From Sphingomicrobium sp. (GTDB lineage Bacteria; Pseudomonadota; Alphaproteobacteria; Sphingomonadales; Sphingomonadaceae): a stretch of DNA of 64,000 nt. The translations under genes and the position numbers were made by a program. The notes beneath the pieces are model-generated. The model was not told the origin of the DNA, did no database searches, and saw only the letters and a program-made list of their open reading frames with translations. This document shows, in pieces, positions 8,564 to 23,702 of this stretch (the stretch's first letter is position 1; every line of letters starts with the position of its first letter). The stretch spans positions 1,365,501-1,429,500 of the forward strand of contig DATCMI010000001.1 of the NCBI GenBank assembly GCA_036563485.1, given 5' to 3'.

Positions 8564-9375
8564 TCGGCTTCCAGCAAGCCTTCGATGACATGGTGCTGGA
8601 TGATGGGCTCGAGCTCGTCGGCGATCCGGCAGGTCAGATGGTTCCGAACCACGGCCGGCAAAGCGTCATAATAGGCCTTCGTCACCTGTAGGTCGTGATG
8701 ATTGGCGTTGGTCGCGTCTGGCGCGTCGACGCCGACGACCAGCACCGGCCGCGCCTGGTTCGACCGGTTCGCGGTTCCGCGGTGGATGGTCAGCGCGGAG
8801 CGTGCTGAAATGTCGCCGCGCTGCGGCAGCTTCTGGACCGCGCGGTCAATGTAGCGCTGCCATAAGGACTTGTCGGGGAACATGTCGTCCTTAGCGCCGG
8901 TGATGTCGTCCCACTGCGTCCCGAGCGCGATTTCGAACGGCCCGTGTTCCGGACGGGTATCGACGGTGGTGAGATTGAAGGCGAGGCTGTTCAGCCGTCG
9001 GCCGGTCACCGTTGCGTCCGGCGCCTTGAAATCGCGGTGCCACGGCTGGTCCGCGGCGCCCGGGAATGGAATGTCGAAGCCGATCTCGACGATGCGATAA
9101 TCCTTGGTCAGCACCGATTCGCAGACTGCGACGAACCAGGGGTGACTGGCGATCTCCACGAAGCCGCGGATCCGCTCCGGCTGTGTCTCGACGTACCAGC
9201 GCTCGGGGCCACGCGGCAGCGCGCCGCCGGGCACCTGCCGCGCTTCCTCGTAGAGCGTCATCACGTCTTCGTAGAGGCGGTCGGCAAAGTCGGCGGAAAA
9301 GGCGCCCTTCAGCCCGATGATGCCGTCGCCGTAGAGGCCGCCCATGATCTCGGCGACGTCATATTCGTTGTTCAC
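8554..9375 (-). CDS. phytanoyl-CoA dioxygenase-like 2OG-Fe(II) oxygenase
   Basis: A 273-residue protein with the non-haem iron facial triad of the PhyH family: HRD in QPWHRDFKAPD and a distal His in TIHRGTANRS, with an Arg nearby suited to 2-oxoglutarate. Such enzymes hydroxylate unactivated carbons; the substrate is not predictable. The GTG at 9375 is chosen because GGGAG lies 8 nt before it; an ATG at 9345 is the alternative, and the farther upstream ATG would run toward the divergent threonine aldolase gene. Confidence 0.75.
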   Translation of the reverse strand: MNNEYDVAEIMGGLYGDGIIGLKGAFSADFADRLYEDVMTLYEEARQVPGGALPRGPERWYVETQPERIRGFVEIASHPWFVAVCESVLTKDYRIVEIGFDIPFPGAADQPWHRDFKAPDATVTGRRLNSLAFNLTTVDTRPEHGPFEIALGTQWDDITGAKDDMFPDKSLWQRYIDRAVQKLPQRGDISARSALTIHRGTANRSNQARPVLVVGVDAPDATNANHHDLQVTKAYYDALPAVVRNHLTCRIADELEPIIQHHVIEGLLEADYG

Positions 9376-9458
9376 GCAATCGCTCCCGTGAGTCGCGGAG
9401 GTGAACCTATCACCGGCGGCTTGCCATGCGAGTGGCATTCGGCTTGGGGAGCGGGCCC

Positions 9459-10460
9459 ATGCGATTTTTCTCCGACAATGCGGCTCCCGCGCACCCGAAG
9501 GTGCTGGACGCCATCGCCGCCGCCAACCGGCTCGACACCGCTTATGATGGGGACGAGTGGAGCCGGCAGCTCGATGCCGCCTTCTCCAACCTGTTCGGCA
9601 CCGAGGTTCGCGCCTTCTGGGTAACCACCGGCACGGCAGCCAATTGCCTTGCCCTGGCGGCGCTGTGTCCGCCGTACCGATCGGTCCTGTGCCACCGCGA
9701 GGCTCATATCGAAAATGACGAGGCCGGCGCGCCGGGCTTTTTCACCGGTGGCGCCAAGCTGAACCTGCTCGGCGGAGAGGGGGCGAAGATCGCACCCGAC
9801 GCGGTCCGCGAAGCGATCGGCCGCATTCGCAGGGACGTGCACCAGGTCCAGCCGGCGGCGATCTCCATCACAAACGCGACCGAATATGGCCTCGCCTACC
9901 GCGCCGCCGAAGTCGCGTCGCTCGGCCAAGTCGCGCGGGAGCATGGCCTTGCGCTGCACATGGACGGCGCTCGCCTCGCCAACGCGCTGGCGAGCACCGG
10001 CGAGACTCTCGCCGATACGACTTGGCGCGCCGGCGTCGACGCCTTGTCGTTCGGCTTCGTCAAGAATGGCGGGCTCAATGCCGAGGCGCTGATCCTGTTT
10101 AGAACCGAGCTTGCCGACCAGGTGGCGGTGCGGCGCAAGCAGGCGGGGCATCTGCTTTCGAAGGGCCGCTATCTGGCCGCGCAACTGCTGGCGATGATCG
10201 AAGACGGCCTCTGGCTCGACAACGCTCGTGCCGCCAATGCCGCGGCCCAGCAAATCGCCGGCGCAGCGCCCGACCGCCTCGTTTATCCGGTCGAAGCGAA
10301 CGAGATCTTCCTCAAGGCCAGCACCGAGGAAGCGGCGCACCTCCGCGGCCTCGGCTTCGATTTCTACGACTGGGCGCCGGGTGAGATCCGGCTGGTGACC
10401 AGCTGGGACCAGAAGGGCGAAGCACTCGATCGCCTCGCCGCTGCCATCGCCTCGCTGTGA
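9459..10460 (+). CDS. ltaE: low-specificity L-threonine aldolase
   Basis: A PLP fold-type I enzyme of 333 residues that cleaves threonine or allo-threonine to glycine and acetaldehyde. The family start MRFFSDNAAPAHPKVLDAI, the PLP-stacking His region CHREAHIENDEAGAP, the Asp in LHMDGARLANAL and the Schiff-base Lys in SFGFVKNGG are present. The ATG at 9459 is preferred over one at 9426: GGGGAG is correctly spaced and the protein then starts like its family. The stop overlaps the GTG start of the next gene. Confidence 0.9.
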   Translation: MRFFSDNAAPAHPKVLDAIAAANRLDTAYDGDEWSRQLDAAFSNLFGTEVRAFWVTTGTAANCLALAALCPPYRSVLCHREAHIENDEAGAPGFFTGGAKLNLLGGEGAKIAPDAVREAIGRIRRDVHQVQPAAISITNATEYGLAYRAAEVASLGQVAREHGLALHMDGARLANALASTGETLADTTWRAGVDALSFGFVKNGGLNAEALILFRTELADQVAVRRKQAGHLLSKGRYLAAQLLAMIEDGLWLDNARAANAAAQQIAGAAPDRLVYPVEANEIFLKASTEEAAHLRGLGFDFYDWAPGEIRLVTSWDQKGEALDRLAAAIASL

Positions 10461-11386
10461 GCGAAGTGCACGGGTCGACGTTCAGGTCAATCGTCCTTCC
10501 CTTCATCATCTTCACGGCGATCTGGGGCTCCACCTGGATCGTCATCCGCGACCAGCTCGGCACCGTGCCGGCGCATTGGTCGGTCGCTTACCGGTTCGTA
10601 CTGGCGACTCTTGCCATGGCATCGCTGACGCTGTGGAAGGGCGACAGCCTGCGCCTACCCGCCGCCGGCATGGTGATCGCTTTGGCGATGGGCTTCTTCC
10701 AGTTCGTCGTGAACTTCAACGCCGTGTACCTGGCGGAACATCATATCACGTCTGGGCTGGTCGCCACGGTCTTCGCGCTGCTCGTCATCCCCAACAGCCT
10801 GCTCGCCTGGGCCTTCCTCGGCCAGCGACCGAACGCACGTTTCGTGTGGAGCTCGCTGATCGCGATTGGCGGCACGGCGCTGCTGTTTGCGAACGAGCTG
10901 CGGGCGCATCCCGCACGAAGCGGCGACATCCTGCTGGGCATCGGCCTGACGCTGATCGGCATCCTTGGCGCATCCGTCACCAACGTGTTCCAGGCTCGTG
11001 AGGAGGTGAAGCGCTTCCCACTCTTCACCTTGCTCACTTATGCGATGGGCTTCGGCGCTCTGATCGACGGCGCCATCGCCTTTGCCGCTTCTGGGCCCCC
11101 GGTGTTCGACCCGCGCCCCGGCTACTGGCTCGGTCTCGGCTATTTGGCAGTCTTCGCCTCGGCACTCGCGTTCAGCCTCTACTTGCCTGTGGTGCGGAAA
11201 ATCGGCCCCGGCAAAGCCGCTTATTCAAGCGTCCTCGTGCCGATCATCGCGATGAGCTTTTCGACCTGGCTTGAAGGCTATCGCTGGACCCCCCTCGCGG
11301 CGGCCGGCGCCGCACTGGTGCTTGGCGGAATGCTCGGTGCGCTCAGCCGTGACCGAGTGAAGGTGCCGGCTCCGGACGCCGCCTGA
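10457..11386 (+). CDS. EamA/DMT-family permease
   Basis: A 309-residue membrane protein with about ten transmembrane segments arranged as two EamA repeats. The family-typical FIIFTAIWGSTWIVIR lies at the N-terminus and LVPIIAMSFSTWLEG in the last repeat. Such drug/metabolite transporters usually export small metabolites or amino acids. The GTG start overlaps the threonine aldolase stop (GTGA), so the genes are translationally coupled; export of an amino acid or its product is a guess from that context. Confidence 0.87.
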   Translation: MSEVHGSTFRSIVLPFIIFTAIWGSTWIVIRDQLGTVPAHWSVAYRFVLATLAMASLTLWKGDSLRLPAAGMVIALAMGFFQFVVNFNAVYLAEHHITSGLVATVFALLVIPNSLLAWAFLGQRPNARFVWSSLIAIGGTALLFANELRAHPARSGDILLGIGLTLIGILGASVTNVFQAREEVKRFPLFTLLTYAMGFGALIDGAIAFAASGPPVFDPRPGYWLGLGYLAVFASALAFSLYLPVVRKIGPGKAAYSSVLVPIIAMSFSTWLEGYRWTPLAAAGAALVLGGMLGALSRDRVKVPAPDAA

Positions 11387-11401
11387 ATGCGTTGAAGGCG
11401 C

Positions 11402-11632
11402 ATGCCTTCGACCGTCATCCGCCGTTTCGTCTACTGCCCGGACAATTGCGAGCTGTGGGTCGAGTTCAACAGCGGGCGCCGTTACGTCTATTCGGACGTC
11501 CCGAGCGAGGTTGCGGATACCTTCCGCAGCGCCTTCGCTAAGGGCGTCTACTTCAACACTCGGATCCGCGACCGCTTTGCGTGCCGAGAAGTGCCGCACG
11601 AAGAGGCGCCCGAGGAAGCGACGGGACGCTAG
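11402..11632 (+). CDS. KTSC-domain protein
   Basis: A 76-residue protein that is essentially one KTSC domain, with CELWVEFNSGRRYVYSDVP and the ending AFAKGVYFNTRIRDRF. The domain is known from lysyl-tRNA synthetase extensions and many small stand-alone proteins; its function is unclear, although nucleic-acid binding has been suggested. It lies 16 nt after the permease gene and is probably co-transcribed. Confidence 0.8.
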   Translation: MPSTVIRRFVYCPDNCELWVEFNSGRRYVYSDVPSEVADTFRSAFAKGVYFNTRIRDRFACREVPHEEAPEEATGR

Positions 11633-12147
11633 CGAGCAGTCCAGTCGATCCGCTCGATGTGCCAGCGGCGCTGCGCCTCGGTTGACCCCGGTACGTCGTT
11701 CACGCGACGCAGAATGATGTTTGCGGGGCGGCTGAAGCCCTCGCCGTAGAAAACGACGGGAACGGTCGTGTAGACCGAGCCGGCCGCTCCTTCCGCGGCG
11801 CCGAGGTTGCCAATCTGCAAATGTGTCGTGCGTCCGCCGAACTGGCGCGCGAACGCCTCCGCCGCTCGGCGGTCGCCCCACTCCTCGGCGGCGTTCGGGA
11901 AGTGCCCAGCCTCAAGCAAAGCGCCATAGCTTTGCACGACCTGCCCTGCCGCTTCGACGCTCTTCGGATCGATGGGCCCGCGCGGCTCTTCAAGGATCGT
12001 TCTTGAGCTTTCCTGTCTGGCAGCCGGCGCCACCGTCGCAGTAACCGGGCGCTCGCTGCCGTTCGCCGCGGCGGGTGCCTCTTCCCGTACGCCGCACGCA
12101 GCGAGACCGACGGAGAGCAAAAGCGCCGGCACCCGCGGAATACTCAT
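11629..12147 (-). CDS. putative lipoprotein of unknown function
   Basis: A 172-residue protein with a lipoprotein signal: MSIPRVPALLLSVGLAAC places the lipobox Cys at residue 18. A low-complexity Ala/Pro/Thr linker follows, then a domain with QVVQSYGALLEAGHFPNAAEEWGD, which looks like a ketosteroid-isomerase/NTF2-like helix start, and a beta-rich end (SVYTTVPVVFYGEG, RRWHIERIDW). The Met at 12147 is supported by AAGGG upstream. It is divergent from the small membrane gene at 12235 and its stop overlaps the convergent KTSC gene by 4 nt. Confidence 0.7.
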   Translation of the reverse strand: MSIPRVPALLLSVGLAACGVREEAPAAANGSERPVTATVAPAARQESSRTILEEPRGPIDPKSVEAAGQVVQSYGALLEAGHFPNAAEEWGDRRAAEAFARQFGGRTTHLQIGNLGAAEGAAGSVYTTVPVVFYGEGFSRPANIILRRVNDVPGSTEAQRRWHIERIDWTAR

Positions 12148-12170
12148 CAAACCACCCTTCTTCGATCGTT

Positions 12171-12195
12171 GGAACCGCGCGTGCGGCAGTTCGTT
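12171..12195 (+). promoter_or_regulatory. EcfG-type (general stress sigma) promoter candidate
   Basis: GGAAC at 12171-12175 and CGTT at 12192-12195 with a 16-nt spacer are an exact match to the EcfG consensus. The predicted transcript would start near 12203 and carry the RBS GAGGGAGAG ahead of the ATG at 12235. Confidence 0.6.
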
Positions 12196-12234
12196 CGTTT
12201 CGCCAGCAAAACATAGCAGAGAGGGAGAGTTTCC

Positions 12235-12444
12235 ATGGCCGACAGAGATCGCGACGAGGTTGAGCGCACGACCATCGTCGAGACGGACGGTGGCGGCGGT
12301 GGCGGCGGTGTCCTTGCCGTCGTTCTTCTCATCATCATCGTGCTGGCCCTGCTGTGGCTGTTCCGCGACAACCTCGGCTTTGGCGGCAACACGACCAACG
12401 TGAATGTCCCGGACAAGATCGACGTCAACGTAAACGGCAGCTGA
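12235..12444 (+). CDS. small single-pass membrane protein, probably stress-induced
   Basis: A 69-residue protein: an acidic/basic N-terminus (MADRDRDEVERTTIVETD), a run of seven glycines, one strong transmembrane helix (VLAVVLLIIIVLALLWLF), and a short Asn/Val-rich tail (NVNVPDKIDVNVNGS). The RBS GAGGGAGAG is excellent. The upstream EcfG-like promoter suggests membership in the general stress regulon. No biochemical function is known to me. An intrinsic terminator follows at 12480, so this is a monocistronic unit. Confidence 0.75.
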   Translation: MADRDRDEVERTTIVETDGGGGGGGVLAVVLLIIIVLALLWLFRDNLGFGGNTTNVNVPDKIDVNVNGS

Positions 12445-12479
12445 GCGCGGGCGGGATCGCGAGTCACCGTTCCAGCGCA

Positions 12480-12514
12480 CGGGCGCGGCAGCGATGCCGC
12501 GCCCGTTTGTTTTT
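12480..12514 (+). terminator. intrinsic terminator
   Basis: An 11-bp perfect GC-rich stem (CGGGCGCGGCA / TGCCGCGCCCG) with a GCGA tetraloop is followed by TTTGTTTTT. It ends the small membrane gene transcript just before hmgA. Confidence 0.88.
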
Positions 12515-12542
12515 GCAGGCTTGACGCTTTAACCGAGCCGGC

Positions 12543-13826
12543 ATGACCGATGCGCTTGATTACCTGACCGGCTTCGGCGGACATTTCGAAACAGAGGCCG
12601 TCGCCGGCGCGCTGCCCAAGGGCCGCAATTCGCCGCAGCGCCCGCCGTTCGGCCTTTATGCCGAGCAGCTGTCCGGAACTGCCTTCACCGCGCCGCGTCA
12701 TGAGAACCGCCGGTCATGGCTGTATCGGATGCGGCCGACCGCTGATCACCGGCCGTTCCAGCGCTACGAGGGAACGCCGCTGTTCGCGCCGGGGACGATC
12801 AAGGAACCGGTGGCGCCCAACCGCCTTCGCTGGAGCGCGCCGGACGACCTGCCCGCAGGCAAGGATTTCGTCGACGGGCTAGTCACCATGCTGGTCAGCC
12901 GCCCGCCGCACGAGCTCAGCGGCGTCGCGCTCCACCTCTACCGCGCGGACCGCTCGATGGAGCGCCGCGTGTTCTCTGACGCTGACGCGGAAATGCTGAT
13001 CATCCCGCAGTCGGGGACGCTGCACATCTTCACCGAGCTTGGGAGGATGGACGTCGCGCCCGGGTCCGTGTGCGTCATCCCGCGCGGAGTACGGTTCCGG
13101 GTCGATGTCGACGGACCGTCGCGCGGCTATGTCGCCGAAAACCACGGCGCGCTGTTCCGCCTGCCGGAACTGGGACCGATTGGCTCCAACGGCCTGGCGA
13201 ATGCTCGGGACTTCGAAACGCCTGTTGCCGCTTTCGAGGACAGCGATGAGCCGGTCGAGTACATCCAAAAATATATGGCGGCGCTGTGGACGACGACGCT
13301 CGACCATAGTCCCCTCGACGTCGTCGCCTGGCACGGCAATCTCGCGCCGTGCCGCTACGATCTGTCTCGCTTCAACGCGATGGGAACCGTCAGCTTCGAC
13401 CATCCCGACCCATCGATCTTCACGGTGCTGACGTCTCCCAGCGAAATGCCGGGGCGCGCCAATGCCGACTTCGTCATCTTCCCGCCGCGCTGGATGGTCG
13501 CCGAGGATACGTTCCGGCCGCCGTGGTTTCATCGCAATGTGATGAGCGAAGCCATGGGGCTGATCACCGGCGAATATGATGCGAAGGCGGAAGGCTTCGC
13601 ACCCGGCGGGCTGTCGCTGCACAATTTGATGAGCGGCCACGGGCCAGACGTGGAAAGCTGGCAAAAGGCCAGCGGAGCGGATCTGAAGCCGATGAAGATC
13701 GAAGGAACGATGGCATTCATGGTCGAAAGTTGCTGGCCGTACATTCCGACCCGCTTCGCCATGGACCGCGCGCAGCCTGATTATGACGCAGCCTGGACCG
13801 GCTTTCCGAAGGCGCAGCTGCCATGA
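12543..13826 (+). CDS. hmgA: homogentisate 1,2-dioxygenase
   Basis: Opens the ring of homogentisate to maleylacetoacetate in phenylalanine/tyrosine breakdown. The 427-residue length matches the family. Fe(II) ligands are visible in [14 protein letters not shown] (His and Glu) and the second His in [14 protein letters not shown]. The N-terminus [20 protein letters not shown] is characteristic. The stop overlaps the fumarylacetoacetase start (ATGA), so two consecutive late steps are coupled. No maleylacetoacetate isomerase gene is adjacent. Confidence 0.96.
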   Translation: MTDALDYLTGFGGHFETEAVAGALPKGRNSPQRPPFGLYAEQLSGTAFTAPRHENRRSWLYRMRPTADHRPFQRYEGTPLFAPGTIKEPVAPNRLRWSAPDDLPAGKDFVDGLVTMLVSRPPHELSGVALHLYRADRSMERRVFSDADAEMLIIPQSGTLHIFTELGRMDVAPGSVCVIPRGVRFRVDVDGPSRGYVAENHGALFRLPELGPIGSNGLANARDFETPVAAFEDSDEPVEYIQKYMAALWTTTLDHSPLDVVAWHGNLAPCRYDLSRFNAMGTVSFDHPDPSIFTVLTSPSEMPGRANADFVIFPPRWMVAEDTFRPPWFHRNVMSEAMGLITGEYDAKAEGFAPGGLSLHNLMSGHGPDVESWQKASGADLKPMKIEGTMAFMVESCWPYIPTRFAMDRAQPDYDAAWTGFPKAQLP

Positions 13827-15073
13827 GCTGGGTCGAAAGCGCACAGGGAAGCGACTTCCCAATCGAGAACCTGCCGCTCGGCGTCTTCTCCGTGGGCGAG
13901 CGACGCCGGCGAACCGGAGTTGCGATTGGCGACTTCGTCCTCGATCTTGTCGGGATCGCCGACCTCCTCGACCAGGATTGGATCGAGGATTTGTCGCAGC
14001 CGGTGCTCAACAGCTGGCTCGCGCGCGGCCCGCAGGCGCAACGCGACCTGCGTGAGCGGCTGACGGAGCTGCTCTCCGACGAGCGCTACCGCGACGATGT
14101 CGAGCCGCAACTGGTTGGGCTGACGGAAGCGCGCATGCACCTGCCGTGCTTCGTCGGCGACTACACCGACTTCTACGTCGGCATTCATCACGCGACCAAT
14201 GTCGGCAAGCAGTTCCGCCCCGACAATCCGCTTTTGCCGAACTACAAATATGTGCCGATCGGCTATCACGGCCGCGCGAGTTCGGTGCGGGTGTCGGGCG
14301 AGCCGGTGATCCGCCCCTGCGGCCAGCGCAAGCCGCCGGAGGCCGAAGCGCCTGAATATGGGCCGAGCCGCCGCCTCGACTACGAGCTGGAGCTGGGCAT
14401 CTGGATCGGGCGCGGCAACGAGCTCGGCTCGCCGATCCCGATCGACGAGGCTGGCGACCATATTGCCGGCTATTGCCTGCTCAACGACTGGTCCGCGCGC
14501 GACCTGCAAGCGTGGGAGTATCAGCCGCTCGGGCCGTTCCTTGCAAAGAACTTCCTGAGCAGCGTCAGCGCATGGGTGGTCAGCCCCGAAGCGCTCCGCC
14601 CGTACCGCAAGCCGATGCCGCCGCGGCCGGCGGGCGATCCCGAACCGCTGCCTTACCTCAACGACCCCGCGGACCGGGAGAGCGGCGCCATCGCTATCCA
14701 GCTTGAAGCGACGCTGACCACCGAGCGCATGCGGCGCGAGGGCGTCGCGCCTTATGTCCTGTCGCGCGGATCGGCGGACGCGGCGATGTACTGGAGCGCG
14801 GCGCAGATCGTCACGCATCACAGCTCGAACGGCTGCAACCTGCAGCCGGGCGACCTGATCGGCACCGGCACACTGTCGACCGACAGCGACCAAGGCCTGG
14901 GCTCGCTGCTGGAGATCAGCCGCGGGGGCAAGCAGCCTATCGAGCTTGCCACTGGCGAGACGCGCAGCTTTCTCGAGGACGGCGATGAAGTCACCCTGCG
15001 CGCTTGGTGCGAAGCCGAAGGCGCTCCGCGCATCGGCCTCGGCGAGTGCGTCGGCCGCGTCGAGCCCGCCTAA
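13823..15073 (+). CDS. fahA: fumarylacetoacetase
   Basis: Hydrolyses fumarylacetoacetate to fumarate and acetoacetate, the last step of tyrosine catabolism. The 416-residue protein has an N-terminal SH3-like domain and the FAH catalytic fold with [16 protein letters not shown] (metal Asp, catalytic His), [17 protein letters not shown] and [17 protein letters not shown]. Its stop overlaps that of the convergent gene at 15070 by 4 nt. Confidence 0.96.
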   Translation: MSWVESAQGSDFPIENLPLGVFSVGERRRRTGVAIGDFVLDLVGIADLLDQDWIEDLSQPVLNSWLARGPQAQRDLRERLTELLSDERYRDDVEPQLVGLTEARMHLPCFVGDYTDFYVGIHHATNVGKQFRPDNPLLPNYKYVPIGYHGRASSVRVSGEPVIRPCGQRKPPEAEAPEYGPSRRLDYELELGIWIGRGNELGSPIPIDEAGDHIAGYCLLNDWSARDLQAWEYQPLGPFLAKNFLSSVSAWVVSPEALRPYRKPMPPRPAGDPEPLPYLNDPADRESGAIAIQLEATLTTERMRREGVAPYVLSRGSADAAMYWSAAQIVTHHSSNGCNLQPGDLIGTGTLSTDSDQGLGSLLEISRGGKQPIELATGETRSFLEDGDEVTLRAWCEAEGAPRIGLGECVGRVEPA

Positions 15074-16032
15074 GCGAGGCCGAGATTGGCGCCCATCTGC
15101 GCGGTCATCGCATAGATGCGGTCGAGCTGCGGCGTCGGTACGTTTACCCGTCTGGCGATCTCCCGGGGCGCGCCTAACAAGGCTTCGAGTTCGATCGGCC
15201 GCCCGGACTCGACGTCCTGAAGCATGGACGACTTGAATGCGCCCAGGCGTGCAGTGACCGCCATCCTGTCCTCGGCAGTCTCGCTGATCGGGCAGCCTAT
15301 CGCCGCGCCGACCGCCGCAAGCTCGTCCATCGCCTCCGCCATCCAGGCGCGGATGGCGGGATCGTCGAGCAGCTTGTCGGCGGTCGAGCGGGTCAGCGCC
15401 GATAGGGGGTTTATCGTGGCGTTGCCCCACAATTTGTACCAGATGGCGCGGCGGACATTCTCGTTCGCCTCGCAGCGGATGTTTGCCTGTTCGAACAATC
15501 CGCAGACGCGAGCAACCCGGTCAGTGATGCCGCCGTCCACCTCGCCGACGATCAGCTTGTCGGCGTGAACGACCTGAATGTTGTTCGGCGCCACTCGTCG
15601 ACAACTGGCGTGCACGACTGACCCGAGCACCTGATCCTTCGCAAACGTCGCCGCGATCGTGCCGTCAGGGTCAGCCGACTGGAGCGGTTCTTCAGTGAAC
15701 CACCAGGGCACGCCGTTGAGCATCGGCAGGATGATCGTGTCCGAAGCGATCAGCGGTGAGAGCGCTGGCGCGAGTGCGGGCAGGGCAGGCGCCTTGACGG
15801 CGACGATGAGCAGGTCCTGCTCGCCGAGTGCGCTGGCATCTCCAGCCGCATTGATCGGCACCGACTGAAGGCCGTCAGTTCGAGTGAGCCGCAGCCCCTC
15901 GGCGTTGATGAGGCGGAGTGTCTCGCCGCGGGCGAGCACGCTGACCTCGCATCCGGCAAGCGCCAGCTCGGCAGCAAGCCATCCGCCGATCGCGCCGGCG
16001 CCGACGACGCAGACGCGCATCCCTGCGGTCAC
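15070..16032 (-). CDS. ketopantoate reductase-like (ApbA/PanE) oxidoreductase
   Basis: A 320-residue NADPH-dependent 2-dehydropantoate 2-reductase-family protein. The Rossmann motif GAGAIGG is at about residue 11, the mid-region has MLNGVPWW and the C-terminal helical domain contains WYKLWGNATINPLSALT with the usual catalytic Lys and Asn. The family includes pantothenate enzymes but also many other 2-oxoacid reductases, so the substrate is open. The ATG at 16032 overlaps the stop of the upstream hybrid kinase (ATGA), making this the third gene of a signalling operon, an odd place for a biosynthetic enzyme. MRVCVV at 16020 is an alternative start. Confidence 0.82.
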   Translation of the reverse strand: MTAGMRVCVVGAGAIGGWLAAELALAGCEVSVLARGETLRLINAEGLRLTRTDGLQSVPINAAGDASALGEQDLLIVAVKAPALPALAPALSPLIASDTIILPMLNGVPWWFTEEPLQSADPDGTIAATFAKDQVLGSVVHASCRRVAPNNIQVVHADKLIVGEVDGGITDRVARVCGLFEQANIRCEANENVRRAIWYKLWGNATINPLSALTRSTADKLLDDPAIRAWMAEAMDELAAVGAAIGCPISETAEDRMAVTARLGAFKSSMLQDVESGRPIELEALLGAPREIARRVNVPTPQLDRIYAMTAQMGANLGLA

Positions 16033-18116
16033 TCGGCCGGGACGGTGGCGTCCGTGACGCGGTGGATCGCGTCTTCGAGCTTGCGCTGCGTGAACGGCTT
16101 CAGCAGCACTTCAACGCCGTCCGGACGGTCCTGGATTGCGCCGGCATCGGCATAGCCGGTGATGATCAGCGCCGGCACGCCGGGGCATAGCGAGCGCGCG
16201 GCACGGAGGAATTCGGCGCCCGAGACATTCGGCATCGCGTAATCGGTGATCATCAGGTCGAAGTTGCAATCGCCCGCTTCGAGGACCTTCAGCGCCTGGC
16301 CGGCGCTCGACGCTTCGACGACCTCATGCCCGAAGTCGGACAAGATGGCGGCGGTCGTACTGCGCACTTCGGCATGGTCGTCGACCAGCAGCACGCGGAG
16401 CGACCTCGTGTCGTCACGAACGCTCGTGTCCAGCGGCGCCGACGGCTTTTCCGCCGTTTGCTCCGGCGCCCGCGGCAGCCACAGCTCCGCGGTCGTGCCC
16501 TTTCCGACTTCGCTGTCGAGCCGGAAGGCACCGTTGGACTGCTTGGCGAAGCCGTAGACCATGCTGAGCCCGAGGCCACTGCCCTTGCCGACTTCCTTGG
16601 TCGTGAAGAACGGCTCCAGAACCTTTTCAAGATGCTCGCGAGCGATGCCGGTGCCGGTATCGATGACCGCCAGCCGCACATAATCGCCGGCGTCGAGGCC
16701 AGGCAGTTCACCGCTACGGACGTGGTGGTTTTCCGCGCAGATGGTCACCGTGCCGCCCGACGGCATTGCGTCACGGGCGTTGATGATGAGGTTCATCAGC
16801 GCAAGCTCAAGCTGTGCCTGGTCGGCGAACACCTTCCAGATCTTGTCCTCGATCTGCCAGTCGAACTTCATCAGCCCGCCGAGTGCGTGCGCGAGCAGTT
16901 CGACCACGGCATCGCGGAGCGACATCAGGTCGATGGGATGCGGCTGAAGCTGCTGCTTGCGCGCAAAGGCGAGAAGGCGACGGACGAGGTCGCTGCCCTG
17001 TTCCGCGGCGCGCTTGGTCATGTCGAGCAACCGCTGCTGCTCGGGCGCAAGCTCGGTGCGCCGTTCGATGACGCTGAGGCCACCGATCACCGCGGCGAGA
17101 AGATTGTTGAAGTCGTGCGCGATCCCGCCGGTCAGCTTGCCGATCGCATCCATCTTCTGCGCCTGCATCAGCTGGTTTTCGAGCGACCTTTGCTCGGTGA
17201 TGTCGGTCAGGGTTCCGGCGAATTCCAGCGCACGTCCGTCGCCGTCGCGAAGCAGCACGGCCTGATCGAGGAAGTGACGGTACGTGCCGTCGGCGCATTG
17301 CCAGCGATATTCGACCGAAAAGCGGCCGCTGTTCCGGCGGGCCTCGAGGCTCGCAAGCACGCGCTCCCGGTCGTCGGCGTGCAGCCGGCTTGCCCAGGTT
17401 TCTGGGTTGTCGATGATGTCGCGCTCGGAAAAGCCGGTGATCGCCTCGATGTCGCCGCTGATGTAGCTAGGCCATCGCGGCGACCGTTCGAACGGTTCCA
17501 GATAGAGAACCATCGGCAGCGACTGGATGATCGCAGCCTGCCGCTGCTCGGCGCGGCGAAGCTCCTGCTCGGCCCGCAACCGCTCCGCGTTGGCGCGAAG
17601 GTTGGCGTCGAGAAGCACGCGCTCCTGCCGCGCCTTGCGCTCGACCTCTTTCGACTTCTCGAACAGCTCGACGAAAACGGCGACTTTCGACCGAAGGATG
17701 ATCGGGTCGACGGGTTTGAAGACATAGTCAACCGCGCCCATCGAATAGCCGCGCATCAGATGCTCGGCTTCCTTGTTCACCGCCGACAGGAAAACGATCG
17801 GGATGCCCTTCGATTGATCGCGACTGCGGATGATCTGGGCGGTTTCGTAACCGTCCATGCCCGGCATGTAGACGTCGAGGAGGATGACCGCGAATTCGCT
17901 CTTCAGCAGGTGGCGGAGCGCTTCCTCGCCGGATCGCGCTTCGACCACTTCGCCGAGGTCCTCGAGCACGGTGGAGATCGCGAGCAGGTTGCGCTCGTCG
18001 TCGTCGACGACGAGCACGCGCGCTCGCTCCACCGCCTGATCGAGCATGTCAGCCGCTTGCACCTCTTCGTTGGGTGCGCGCGCTGGCATCGGGATTTCGC
18101 CCGTCGGCACGTTCAT
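16029..18116 (-). CDS. REC-PAS-HisKA-HATPase-REC hybrid sensor histidine kinase
   Basis: A soluble 695-residue hybrid kinase. The N-terminal receiver (about 33-150) has DDD, phosphoacceptor Asp in LLDVYMPGMDG and Lys in FKPVD. A coiled coil and a PAS_3-type domain (about 200-320) follow. The kinase core has the H-box GGIAHDFNNLLAAV, N-box NLIINARDAM, G1 DTGTGI and G2 GKGSGLGLSMVYG; this H-box is the HWE/PAS-linked type common in alphaproteobacteria. A second receiver (about 570-690) has MITDYAMPNVSG. No membrane segment is seen. It starts 2 nt after the stop of the poly-HAMP kinase, so a joint phosphorelay is likely. No output domain or DNA-binding regulator is adjacent. Confidence 0.93.
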   Translation of the reverse strand: MNVPTGEIPMPARAPNEEVQAADMLDQAVERARVLVVDDDERNLLAISTVLEDLGEVVEARSGEEALRHLLKSEFAVILLDVYMPGMDGYETAQIIRSRDQSKGIPIVFLSAVNKEAEHLMRGYSMGAVDYVFKPVDPIILRSKVAVFVELFEKSKEVERKARQERVLLDANLRANAERLRAEQELRRAEQRQAAIIQSLPMVLYLEPFERSPRWPSYISGDIEAITGFSERDIIDNPETWASRLHADDRERVLASLEARRNSGRFSVEYRWQCADGTYRHFLDQAVLLRDGDGRALEFAGTLTDITEQRSLENQLMQAQKMDAIGKLTGGIAHDFNNLLAAVIGGLSVIERRTELAPEQQRLLDMTKRAAEQGSDLVRRLLAFARKQQLQPHPIDLMSLRDAVVELLAHALGGLMKFDWQIEDKIWKVFADQAQLELALMNLIINARDAMPSGGTVTICAENHHVRSGELPGLDAGDYVRLAVIDTGTGIAREHLEKVLEPFFTTKEVGKGSGLGLSMVYGFAKQSNGAFRLDSEVGKGTTAELWLPRAPEQTAEKPSAPLDTSVRDDTRSLRVLLVDDHAEVRSTTAAILSDFGHEVVEASSAGQALKVLEAGDCNFDLMITDYAMPNVSGAEFLRAARSLCPGVPALIITGYADAGAIQDRPDGVEVLLKPFTQRKLEDAIHRVTDATVPAE

Positions 18117-18118
18117 CC

Positions 18119-23497
<5,379 letters not shown>

Positions 23498-23702
23498 TCG
23501 CTACTCCGGTGGCTTTTCTCCCCCCGCCCGACGTTGAATCCCAAGCGGCCCCCCGGCCGCCTAAACGAGCTTCTACTACCGCATTGAATAGCGTTCTGCT
23601 TCATAAAAAGTGAACGCGTCCGGAATGACTCGACGCCTTGCTTTGCCCTCCTAACTTTCGATAGGGTCCGGCCATGCCTCTGCACCGGATCAGGGGGAGC
23701 TC

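Noticed and set aside
13781-15430. 549-codon minus-strand frame opposite fumarylacetoacetase
   Set aside because: Antisense to conserved FAH motifs.
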